The notes below the pieces were generated by a model. That model did no database searches. It was not told where the DNA came from and worked only from the letters and a program-made list of their open reading frames with translations. Positions 13,501-26,220 of a stretch of 64,000 nt of DNA are shown piece after piece (within the stretch, counting starts at the first letter, position 1; each line of letters starts with the position of its first letter). The DNA is from Hyaloperonospora brassicae (taxonomy: Eukaryota; Oomycota; Peronosporomycetes; Peronosporales; Peronosporaceae): positions 1-64,000 of the forward strand of contig CANTFL010000376.1 of NCBI GenBank assembly GCA_947650285.1. Reading direction: 5' to 3'. The position numbers and the translations under genes were made by a program.

Positions 13501-16500
13501 CACACCGTATTTAAACACTGTATGGATAGTTGCGCTCGGTCTGGTATTAAGCTTTCCTGTATACAACCTCGTGATCTATTCAGCGTTTATAAATTTTTAA
13601 CGTATAGAAAAAAAAACTCTGTATGCTGCGTTTCAATGTAGTAGAGGTTATTAAGTACTTAAAAAATGCGTTTTAATTGTTTTTATTTCGATCTTCGCAA
13701 TCATGACCATTGGCATTGATAATTCTTCAGTAAATTAAGATATGTTTGCCTCTAGCTTTTGCGACGCCTATAAAAAAATACTTTGGAAGTGTATATAATA
13801 TTTTTTACAGAAATAAAAAAACTTATATATTTAATATACAATATATAATCATAGAAAAATATTATACCAATACTAAGACCCATGAGACCGTCCAAACAGA
13901 TATAACATTTACGCTTAATTCCTTGGTTAAGTCATTTAAATCAGCGACGCCAACTATCGCAGCAAACAAGAATATATTATTCAACAATCGAATTATTGCC
14001 AAATCTTAAACATTTTTTCCATATTCGAATATTGCTAATTTATGGTTTTTTTAGATATGTTTAAATATGAAGCCGAATGTATATAACTTTCGTTTTATTA
14101 TGATGTATTTGGCGTCCTTCACCGAATTTTATAATACTCAAAAGCGAGGCAGTTTCAACCCATCCTTCAAACCTCTCCTATCGAATTTTGCTCATATGAC
14201 TTTTCCATAATGCACATACCTAATACAAGTGTCGCATATGGTTTGCGAAGGGTTTTTAGTGGCAAATTCTCGATCTGTCTAGAACATTACACACACGATA
14301 ATCGCACATACCGCCCATCGACAATTAAAAGTTTCTACATTCATCATCCTGAATTCAATTAACTGAGTGTTAATTACTTGAGATGGGGCCGATCACCGAT
14401 CTCGCCTGCCAATATGTAATTCCGACCATTAGGTTCCCTGCCTCTTTGATAAATAACGTCATTCCTATCTTTCAATAATACGAGCCACTTACGATGTATT
14501 TAAATAAGTCACATCAAAACAAGGTCATTGTATTTGTTTAGGTTTCTTATCTTTTTCATTTAATTTTTTAATCGAGGTCGTTGTATAATAAATTCTTTTC
14601 CGGATGAAGCGGGGTGCACTTTCCATCGGCCAAATGTACTGAAATTAAATAAATATTCATAAATATATAGTTGTACTTTTGTCCGCATATTCAAAGATTG
14701 GCTTGTACACATCCGAAATGCAACATAGAATGTGTCAAATTTTTCCTAAGCGTTGACGTACACACCGCTCCCATCTACCTTAGTGTCAAGAGCTCAAATC
14801 AAGATTACACTTTTTCTTTGAGACTTAATTGTCTGTGTAGGCCGATTTTTTTAAGATTTTCGACTGATATCGGACATTTGTTCGAGCAGATTGATCCCTA
14901 CCGTATGTTGTGGCATGTCGAATCATTTATAACAAGGCTAATACGACTTGCGTCTCCGCAGTGGTAATAGAACTAGACCTTATCACGTCTTTCAACTTGA
15001 CGAATTAGCATATCAATGAAGTATTACCGTAACAGCTCGACATTTAAATATGTCAATTCTAGAGGTTTTGAGTCTTTAGGTCTACATATACCCGATATTT
15101 CATTGTACGTTAGATTTATATAAATATTATAAACGGCTGACAACTATGGTACCTTAGAATTTCTTTCTGCATATCATGTCGATCGTAGAGCAAAAAAAGA
15201 GACCAGTGTCTCATTCATCACTCTCAGGATGAATTTGTTTTGGAATTGCGGCATGATTCACACTTTCTTATGTATAGATTATTATAGCGGTAATGGCAGA
15301 ATCGCTTAAGATCTAACTCATATGATCATCTGTTGTCTAATCTATCTATATCATGGATGTTCCGACGCAAACGTTGTGAGAGCTATACTAACTCGAATTT
15401 GACGTAATTATGGTGTGTGTATTTCCCGCGGTGATTGACGTACCATGGCGCTGCTACCAGGTGAAAGATAACATTTAAAGATTGTGATGGACAAATTTCA
15501 GCTGCCTTAACTTAAATAATGTGTATACAGGTGTAACAGTCATCACAAAGTAAGGAAGATGGGTTTGATATAAGAACACACGTACCATAAGAAGCAACAA
15601 TATTATTTCATTAAATATTGGTAAGTGTCTTATATGTTTGTTCCGATTTCATAGAAACTGTTTCAATGACAATCATCACTTTGAAATATAATGAATCTGG
15701 CAGCAGATTGTTGGTATAACCAAAAAATATGCTTGTCTGTAATAAATAATATATAAAGAGGTGGAAACGTTAGCTTGAAATAAGATTATTTCCATCAATA
15801 CTTGTATAGCTAATCTATTAATCGTAATCTATTATTGACACCAAATAATGTATAAACATGTTGTGGTGTCAATGCTATTTTATGTACGCGCCCTGCTACC
15901 TGTAGTGACATCAAAAATCGCAAGAAAAAAATACGGTTAATATTCGATTTGAAACGCTAAAAATTTTAGCTTATTAGTCTGCAATGATTTTGAATCAATT
16001 ACAGACCATTCTATATGAAGCTTTATCAACATTTCCAAGAAATTTTTTTAGCCGTATGCCGTAATCTAATCCTTACTATACTTTCCGCAGACATACATAT
16101 AAAATGTTTTACTCTACCTTAATATAGATGTTGTGTGAGTTATTACTATTTCGATAAATCATGCACATTCCGCGTGAAAAAATATGCTTTATAACACAAC
16201 AAAGCATATAATTTAACTAGTCGATTGACCGCTATGCCTTTTCTCCGTGCTAAACGTCTTTTTACTTTTTTTCTATCGAGAATCGCAATATGCATCTGAA
16301 AATTTTTAACCTTACAAACATCCTAGCATGTATTTATTAAAACAATGAAGGAGCCCTCATAGCCTTAATTTATGACACTAGGTGCATCAATATACCGTAA
16401 GGTCCAATTCTGGTCTTTCCATCTTCAGTATGAAATTTGTCATGCATTCTGACTCCTAGTGAGATAAACTATATAACAGTTCTTCAAATGTCCTATTTCA

Positions 16501-19500
16501 CTATAACGTTATTGTTTAATATGCTTTTTTAATGTCTTACACAAAGTAGTCGTTTATTAGAAGAGCATTATAATGAATAAACTGATAGTTTATTAAAAAA
16601 GCATTTCTGAAAGAACCGAGAATCGATAGCATCTACAGCATTGATGTAAAAATGTATTTACGAACCTGCAGAATTCATAAGTATTTTAATATAATCTTAT
16701 AAATAGCTCAATATACCCGCACACACTTTGTATATCAAAACTATATATATATATGTATTTATATATCAATATATATGCTCATAGCTTTGATGTGTAGAAG
16801 GTGTATATTAGTAGTGATCGTCGACCTCGAACACTAATGCCTTGATAAAACAAGCCATATATATTGCTCGTACGATTATATACCCTCAGGGGCTTATTTA
16901 AGTAGATTAGGATACTTTTAAACACCATTTACCTTTAAATGATCATTATACTACAAATGATTTTCTTTTTTGGACAAACAGAATATTATGAAGCAATTCA
17001 ATACTTCATATCACCGATAAAATATTCTCTATATGTGTGTCCTGCTGCACGGCAGTAACATGTCTAGCGTGAACATAAACTTGATATTATGAATTGCAAT
17101 TAACGTCAAATTCCATTAGTGTCGTATGTATAATGTTTAAAAGTATTAATATTCATATCTATCTCCTATCGTAATGCGTACAGGGTGTTGTGTTACGCTA
17201 TAGGACCAAAAAAACAACTCAACCTTTCAAGGGCTAAATTATCATCGCGTTGCAAACATTCATCGAATAAAGATGTCGACGCCACAGTATCTTTACTACG
17301 CTGGCAAGTCCTTTGATGTTGGATGGCAGTCTTCTGTATACCCAGTCCACATTCCGAACTATGTTTCTCAAAAGGAATTTCTTCAGGTACAATTTTCAAA
17401 TAATTGTAAGAATTAACCTGCAATTCGTGAGCAGTTTATATGTAAATGCTTCTCAAAAACTTGATGCTTTAACGTATATAGAGATATATCTATTCATTTA
17501 ATTACAGGAGTGTATCTTAACGGCAATACCGGGTCGCACGTAGCATAAACGAATTTTTTATATTAGTCCAAAATTATCATAGGTCAGCATCGAAGTTTGA
17601 CATTCCAAGACGAATGGAAAACCAAAGATTTAAAACAAATTTTTTTAATCTATCAGATATATCAAAATATGACGGACTGTCGATATAAGCCCTAATGAAC
17701 TTATTTTTACTAAATTATTAATTTAACATCACATATAAGATTACAATTTGATCAAACGACTATACTTTAAAGTTAATCACTTATACGATTCGCTTCGAGC
17801 CTTGTCGAATAATTTTGACATGTTTTTTCCATCCGCGCAAATTTTTATTCTTGTTGTACAGGTAGCTTTGCAATATATTGTAAAGCCGTGAGCGCGCCCT
17901 TAGTTTTATAGCTGATATAATGCGTACCCGCGACGATGACGCAATAGCCGTAGTGGTACGTAAGATGGCATAGGCGACGTTTCTACATTATTTATAGACG
18001 ATGGATGCTAGCGTAAGATACTAATGTATCCAATTTGCGATGCAAAGAAGAACGCTTGGGTGCATTCCGTTTACCATACATAAATGCTCAATACAAGGTT
18101 AAAACTCCCATTAGATTTTGAACAGATCCTGACGAGTATAAGGATGTATGGAGAAGGTCCACGGTAATTTGGCCCTCAATGTCGTGTATTGGAATGATCT
18201 TCTTTTGTATTCAAGTATTTTTTGACCTCCCTAGCACCTACGAATGGTGTATGACCGCCTGCACACAAAAAATGTCCCACGATACGAGGATCAGTACCAC
18301 AAGTTTACTAACGTAGTAGATTTTATAGGCTTCACACTGACCGCGGCTGAGGATAAAGTAAAAATGCCCATTCTTAAAGCAAGTTAGCAGTTTGCTATCG
18401 AGCGCATTTATAAAGATCGTTGGCGCTTCCTTTGCATAATTAACTACTAATAGGAAATGGTACTTTACAAGTCGGTGTTATGTTATCCCTTTCATCGTTG
18501 ACATATACAAACCGTTTTTGTACGTTATTTTGTAATGCGTTCAAGTCTTTTCGGGATATATTCAAAGGTATAATAGACTAAACAATATATTATCCCCTCG
18601 CCTTCAAAAAGCTATTTCATGCTTATGGCGATGTCAGAATTAGTAAAAGCAGACAGTAACTTACATCAAAAACCAAATTATCTAATTTTTCGCTTGGGCA
18701 TCCATCAAAAACTAGCGGAATTACAGATCTATATAATTAATTTGACAATAGTCATTTATTTAAGGAGATGAGGTTGCGGGAAACGCTCTAAGAATTGCTT
18801 CATTTTTGACATGATTCGTATATGCAGTACCGTCGACGAGAGCAATAGTTTTAAAGACTTCAGTCCCTAAGCTTGTACATTCAATATTTGTGAAAACGGA
18901 TATATATTGTACTGATGGTAATATCTACAATATTACAGACGACATTCAATGGAAAAGCTCAATTAATTATTTTGGTAATAACAAAAAAAAACTATCATAA
19001 TAACAAAACTTCGAGTCTGACTGGCTCATAAAAATTTAGGTTATCAGCCCAAACTTATGATATATACTCCTTGTTTGACTTCAAAAAGCGTGCACTCATT
19101 TTCCCCTATGATTTGCGAGAAAATTTAACAATAATATTATAAGAGCCTTGATCACTTAGCTAGTGGGTAACTTTTAAAGACTATTAAAACGATCCTGCAA
19201 ATATCACGGATGGAATCAGTATTGGCACGAATTTTAAGGCATATTTGTTTGCATCCGGGACAATAGACATGAAATCAAGGTTCTGCCTTAATCTCATCTA
19301 ATAAGTTTGAAATCGCCATATCCGTGGTTGTGTTCCAATCGATCTCATCGGCCATTATGAAGAAGGAAGATACAGTATCAACATGACCGATTATATTACA
19401 AATTGGCTTTTAGATGATTTTATTCCAAATAAGGTGATCCTCACTACTGCAGATAACAGAGTCCAGTAATAGATGTGTACATACTTTCGTCCACGTGAAT

Positions 19501-22500
19501 ATGTACACCATAAAGATAGAGAATATAAAGGTGAATTATACAACGATATGCAAAGAGGTTATGATAATAAAATAAAGTAAAAATTAGAGAGAAATGCATT
19601 AAACAAAGTCTATCTTCGAACGGCTACATTTAAAAACTACCATGCTAATTATTCGCTTCCAGGAGGTCGTTGACTGGGAATGCTAAATTATATGCTGCCT
19701 TTACAAAACGTGCCAGCTACCATATCATTTTGAATCTTCGCCAGGTTAATTGCTTGCTTGCAAAGATGTGATAGCCCGCCACATGTACCTGAACAATCAA
19801 AGCTACCATTCGAAACGCCGCATACCCGCGAACCTCACCTATAACGTTCGTAAAATCAGCTAGCAATAAGAGTACTTTTATCAACTCTGTGACCATGTGT
19901 GCTTTTGATCCGATTCAGTTTCGAGAAGATTCGTGTAGGTTCTAGTGGCCCTTTTATCTAAGGACGGCCTACGAAAAATTCACCGTGGCGATTGGTAAAC
20001 TCTTTCACTGACCAAGGTAGAATTCGACGTGTAATTCCATGCTAGGTCTCGTACTTAATGGAGGGGGCGTAAAAAGCCGCATGATGGGCATTCTATCGTG
20101 AGTACATCGGATAGGAGAAGATGGATAACAAGCCAGTTGTAAAAATATTATTCCAGACTAGGCTGCTTAAATTATATTCTTTACTTATTGCATATTTCCG
20201 TAACCGATAATACCATCTTTATAATCTCACCTTTTCTACAAGATTTTCTTTTAACGACTTGCGATGCCAAAGCTCCTCTACCAGCGGACTATATAGTATA
20301 CCGAGATGGTACTTTTAAAAACAAATTCCAGGGTCGGCAAGACGTTTAGTATGATTTTGCCAAAATATGTTGACTTGCACTACTTTATGGATGACTCAAA
20401 TGTCATGGGCCAGCATAGAAAATATGTTTTTGATCTCGAATTCTCATGTCATAAAAACACAAATATCAGGCCACAACCTACATTGTGCAACATATGCAAC
20501 AAGGAATATAAACTATAGCGGTAATATCATCAATGGATAGTTAGATGGTCCTATTTAATTTTAATACGAAGCGCGAGATGGAGAGATCCTAAAATTGCAA
20601 TCTGACCTACAATAAATCGTTCCAGTCAGTGCGTAAGTCAATAAATGGCAAACACCACGCCTGTGCCATCTCGATGTTTCCAATATCTAGATTTTTACCG
20701 GAGTATGGCATCTTACTACCCAACCACTGCATACGTTTGACTTGCTGCAGCCTTTAGAACGGAAATCGTGTCGAATGCCCGGGCGCTATTTTTACATGTA
20801 CTTCCCTTACAACAACCTTGCCAGCACCGACGCATTCATTAAGTCCGCTATGGGCAGGCGTAATTTATAGGTACATTAATGGAGACTTTTATGCACGACG
20901 AGGAAACCTCTGCGTTAGGCTAGCATTCGCGCTAGCAACTTCTAAGTTTATTAATCGAATTGTTAATCTTTAGTGTAATCCGCAGCACCAGAAAAATGAT
21001 CTATATAAAGTAGATAAATAAGACAATGCATAAAGCGAAGCATCTCGCGACTGAGTCTAAAGATGATCAGGGGGTAAATTCAGGGTCTGAACAGACGGAT
21101 GGAAGAGGCAACACGCAGTACAAAATTACTCGGTCAGGAAACATGCGGGTAGGAACATGCAAAACATGAATTTAGACAAATATCAAAACGGGCTAACTCG
21201 TAATAGTAATTGTGAATTTTAGCAAGGTATATATTGCTAGCAATGCAACAAACATTATAGTCTCATTTAAATGTACCAGGCGCAGCAAGCGTAGCGACAG
21301 CAAAACAGCAATATTAACAGCATCTTAATGCCGAACGCGAAATGTTAAAGGAAATTATAACATGTCAAATAGAGGTTGATTTATCCCTATAAGCAAACAG
21401 ATAACGTAATAATATTAAGACGAGTACAACAATAGATGCACATAAATGAGGTTATCATATTCAATAGCTGAATGATCTACTACGTGCCAAAGCTAGGGAC
21501 ATCAATAGGTGCGAATCCATTTGATGAAAATGTAAAATGTAGATCATTTTCTATATTTAGCCGATGACATTTTTCTTTATACGATAAAGCAACCATAACG
21601 TATGTGTCGGTCGTCGGAAATGTGAGCTAAATTGCTTGAATGAGAGATGTCAAAAGTGACGGTAAGTACATACTGCTAGCCCGTAAGTTTCTCTATATAC
21701 TGAGTTTGGGATTATTGCATGTTGTCGTGTGCCTGTAGGTATCTCATTTGTAACACAGTCATTTCTACAATATTTAATCGCCTTCGTAAAGACAAATTCT
21801 ATGAGATAGCCGAGTTAAAGTGTTTAATTTTTTCCAAAATTTGTGCAAAGAAAAATACTAAATAAGATGATTTTTTTTATTACATCTAAATATGTTTTAA
21901 GCACATTCCACCGATTGTCAATGCTCGATATAAACAAGCTGAAGGCTAAAAACCCAAAATTAAGACAGAGCGGCCTGGCGAATCAAGCTTCTAGCAAGTT
22001 CGATTCTCCCCAAACCCAGTTTGCCATCTCTCTTATATTAAAGCAGGATACAGATCCAGAATCTATGACAGGTACCGAACTTTCCGCCAAACGCCACGGC
22101 GTCGCTCATAATCAGAAGCTGGAACGGTTTAGTATTTTGGATAGTATAATGACAGACAAGGAATGTGTCCCTGACTGTAATAATCATCAGTTTCAAGGCC
22201 AAGGTGACTTCTGATCGTCTTAAATTATATATGGGAATTATCAAGTTTTTCAGTGGATGGTTGCCGAACTTCCAAAAGAAAATCAAGCTCCGTAGCATCC
22301 AACTTCATGTAGAGGGTGACTCAGCAAATTGGGAAGTTATGTAAGCATTTTGTTCGGACTTCTTGCTATAATTAATCGCTATGAGTTTCACAATTGTTCC
22401 AGCATACAAAAAACTGAAATGTTTAGAATTGTAACATCTTAATAATACAAAATGTTGAAAAGTACTGTTGTTATTTAAGTCATATTTTTAAAATGGTTCC

Positions 22501-25047
22501 GAAGAAGAAAGTTGCGCAACAAGGAGTTGAGATATTTATAATATATATTCTAAGCCTTAATTCAATTTCTATAACAGGCTTCGACGCTTATAATGGTTAG
22601 ATTAACACGGTTGTTCTATTTTACCCAAATAACGATCTCTATTGACTTCACGATCATTGCTGACGGTACAAAAGACCTCAATTCTTTTTGTTGAGGAAGC
22701 CTAATAACATTTTCTTTTCAAGCGCAATTACGGAGAGCTGTTTCATTTCGGAAATAAACAAGAAGTTTTGAATGACTGAAGCTCTGTTTTAGGCGTTGTA
22801 GAAGCAATTTAACACAGACATTAACGTAAGGAAACTATTTTCATTTAATTTCGTTTAACATATACGGCGACTATAACGCGCTTTTAAAGTAGCAGTATCA
22901 TTTCAAGGCCCGCAAGAGATATGTCTTGCTTTTTCTATTTAATGCATCATCTCATATATACTAATGATTTGGAGCTGGAAAATGTTAAAGAGAAGTTTTT
23001 GCCTTCCAACTGTACCGCAGAAAATCAGCCCAAAGGTTCCGGAATCATCGCTGCTGTTTTAAGGCTCCTCAACAGACATTTTTTTCTCAGAATGCTGTGA
23101 ATCGCGACAAACGCGGCGATGTTAATATCCACAAGGTAGACCAGTGCTCGCCCTCAAATTGAGTGTGTCATCGTGGGAGTAGATTTTAGCTGCAAACTGT
23201 CAAAGTCTTCCAGCTACACTAGACTATTTTTATCCCGCCTCTGACTTCGGTGGATGGTCATCAAAAGCATATAGTTAAGCGCGGGTTCCAGGGTGCCATT
23301 CTTATTTTTTATTAAACACCACAGCCATTTTTCAATTTTGCAAATCATTGAGGTAGAACGAAGCAGCACCTGTGACGTAAAATTATAGTGCGATTATCCA
23401 TATGGACCAGGAATCTAAAAAGAGGAGGAACATGGGGAGAAGTAATTCGAATTGGTGGAGACCAGCAAGAAATGAAGCTGAAGCTTCTAGCTGATGCATC
23501 TTTCATCCTTAGTTTCTTGAATTCAGCTGATAGGTTATCCAAAGGTGTACTTGTGACCTTCAGATGTCTATCTGTGTAAATGACACCCCTAAGAGCACCC
23601 TCGATTCTCCGCTAAAATAGATGAGTTTCCTAAGATACTTCGTTATATTTAAACGCGTATACTCAGACCGTCCTATGATTTCTATGGTTAAAAGTGTTCT
23701 TGCATGCTTTTTTATGCCAGATATGCTCATCAAAGCCATATAACTATATATTACGAGTTATACGTTAGCAACAATAAAACAAGGATGTGAGGTGGAGTGG
23801 TGATTGCTCAGGTTTCGATCCGATATCAACTCTCCACTGACGCATGGGCGACAGTCTACCGAAGAGGATACTCCAGTTTCGTGCTCTGTATCGTCTTTCT
23901 TACCTTTTGACCCGTCGCTTGGGCGGGCTGCGCGTTTTGTGGTGGACTTGAGATGGGGTTAAGCTTACCGGTTTATAGATTAGGGATGATCGGTTTAAAA
24001 TTCTTGACTCGGTCAATAGTAGGGTTCAGTCGGGTGGAAAGTTTTTACTCCACCGCATGCATACTAGGTCGCTCTTTTAGATTTACCTTTTTCTGAGGTA
24101 GAATTATTGATGCGCGAGCCTTCTGACCACTTGTGCCGTCTCGCGGTCTTGAACTCGAATTGTGATGTTCAATGCGTTTAATCGACGTTTTAGGTATATC
24201 ATTAACTTATCCCTTCTCCACACAACCCAAGGGCGAAGTTTGCAGAGACGCGGGTGACTGTCTGTTCGACAGGATGCGAAATATCCTGCCCGGGAGAAAA
24301 CGACGCGTGTCTTTCATTTCAAATACAGTTTTGTTAAATTTCAATCAATCAAATCCAAAACCAATGATTAGGCCTATCTGTTCGCTAGGTCAACTATTGC
24401 GTAACGTCTATCTATGCAATTCGCTTCTTGTATCATGTGGTAGACAGCAGATAATCAGGTAGCGGACCGCTCCGTAGTGGATTGCTCGGGTGGTGGATCG
24501 CGGTATGAGGTCCGCACCAATTATGTGGTTATAAAATCAAGCGGTACCCACCTAGAATAGCTCGTGGTCAATCCTTTTGCGCTTCGATCGGGAATCCACA
24601 TTCGGATCGCTATCTCTCCTGAACCTTTGCATTATCGATGAGTGTAATGTTCCACTCCTCCAGCATGCTACCATATTCACCTATCAACTATTGTCGTTAA
24701 TGATAATGTAATCCAGACGTAGTCCACATCTCGAGTATTTCTGTCCTTGTAGCTTAATGATCCAATTCCTTGATCGTGGATCGTACTAGAATCAATCGTC
24801 GATCCTTAATTTAACTCTTTCTTGCCCTTTAGATAGTTCAATACGCACAACTTCAACACTCGTATTCTTAGCTCAGTCTGTTGACCTCATTCCTCGTATA
24901 AATGGGCTCATCTTTGAGCGCGTTCCACCCGTCAAATTGGTTCCGCACTTAAGGCGGTTCGCACGTATTTAACCTTCCATAATTCATTATCTGCACTTCT
25001 CCATACATGTTAGGACTCAATTTGTATAAGTTATATAATCTAGAGAA
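10511..25047. other. AT-rich gene-free region
   Basis: No gene I can support. The remaining gag-protease part of the decayed Gypsy copy probably lies in about 10.5-13.4 kb by extrapolation, but I cannot align it. A T/G-rich stretch at 12794-13641 has overlapping hydrophobic open frames of 77-111 codons in two frames, with no recognisable family. The longest frame in this stretch is 123 codons (21843-22214, +) and is also unrecognised. A short AT dinucleotide tract lies at about 16742-16786. Confidence 0.5.
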
Positions 25048-26220
25048 AATAAAAAACGCCCCAATAAGTCACGAAAATTATAAAAATGCCCCTTTTAGTC
25101 ACGAAAATAAAAAATTTCCCGAATTATTGAAAAAAAATTTTACGTTTTAGTAAACTCAATTTTTGTAGCACCCATAAAATTTCCCGTCCTTAATCAATGA
25201 CAATATCCTATTTAAGGCCGTGACCAACCATCACCCTGTTTAATAAGTTGCGGATAGGGTTCACCCGCGGGCGTGCGTCGCTTGCAGCCACCTGGTGCGA
25301 GAACAGACGCGATATTTTTGTACGTAAAAAAATTATCGTATCATCGGTTGCGACCGAAAACACAGTCAGTCGGTGCTAGTGTTGTTGATTTTGATGTTAA
25401 AGATTATTTGATTGTTGTTTAAGTTGCTACTGGTAATATTTTTGCTGATTTGCTGTTGCTATTGATGTCGTAGGTGCTGCGGTTGATGTTGGTGTTGTTG
25501 CTCAGTGGATGATGCTACCGCTTTTCTGCTGCTGCTGTTGTTGTTGTTGGTGCTGCGGTTGCTGTATTATTACTCTATGATTATGCCACTGTTGTTAATG
25601 CTGAGGGATACAACCGATGCATTGGTTTGGGTCATATAACGCCCGCAACACGTGCGTGCTGATTCTCAGTGACGGACAGTGTACGTGTGCGTGTGTGTTT
25701 GCTAAATATAGACGAGTATGGTCAGCTCCTACCGAGCTACGTTGAAGACTAATGAAAAAATTTAAGATGATGATGGGATTCAGGCAACTTGCACTTAGAA
25801 TTGCCAGAAACCGCTGTAAAGAGTTCGAGTAGGTTGCATTATGCAGTTATAAATTGCGTGGAGAACCATCTTAACCAAAACCCGAACTTGTATCGATGTG
25901 CTGCGCTTAAAGTGAATGAATGGTACCTACATCGTGACTTTTACTTACGTATTATAGGACGTAGGGCGGTTTTTCTTTCGTGATTATCAATGGCTTTTTT
26001 TGACGTTTTTTCATTTCAAGGCATTTTGTAATTATCAAATCCATTTTGAGGTTTCGTGATTATCAAAAATAATTTCGTTTTCAATTTTAAGGCATCTTTT
26101 TATTATCTAGCTTGTTTTTGGTATCGTAATTATCAAAGGTTTTTTGTAATTTTATAATTTTAAGGCATTAAATGTGATAATTTTTTGTTTTTTTTTTGTA
26201 ATAAAGGGGTATTTTATATT
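25048..26220. mobile_element. Probable non-autonomous element with inverted repeat-rich ends
   Basis: The left end (25048-25077) starts AATAAAAAACGCCCCAATAA. The reverse complement of the right end starts AATATAAAATACCCCTTTAT, giving imperfect terminal inverted repeats of about 28 bp. Inside both ends, degenerate units resembling AAAATGCC...TCACGAAAAT recur in inverted orientation: two units at 25055-25130 and at least four at 25978-26190. The interior has a TTG/CTG-rich simple repeat and one 64-codon unrecognised frame (25789-25983, +). I could not define a target-site duplication. The superfamily is unknown; Mutator-like or another terminal-repeat DNA transposon is possible. Confidence 0.45.
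25379..25615. repeat. TTG/CTG/GTT trinucleotide-rich repeat
   Basis: Imperfect runs of GTT, GCT and TGT triplets, with a purer core (CTG then TTG units) at about 25528-25550. It sits inside the probable non-autonomous element. No open frame here encodes a recognisable polyglutamine or polyleucine protein. Confidence 0.75.

Noticed and set aside
13304..13641. Two overlapping hydrophobic frames of 98 and 111 codons
   Set aside because: T-rich DNA gives hydrophobic translations in any frame; two frames are equally open and neither matches a family.
21843..22214. 123-codon frame in the AT-rich region
   Set aside because: A length reachable by chance over the window, low complexity at the start, no domain, and an overlapping frame on the other strand.
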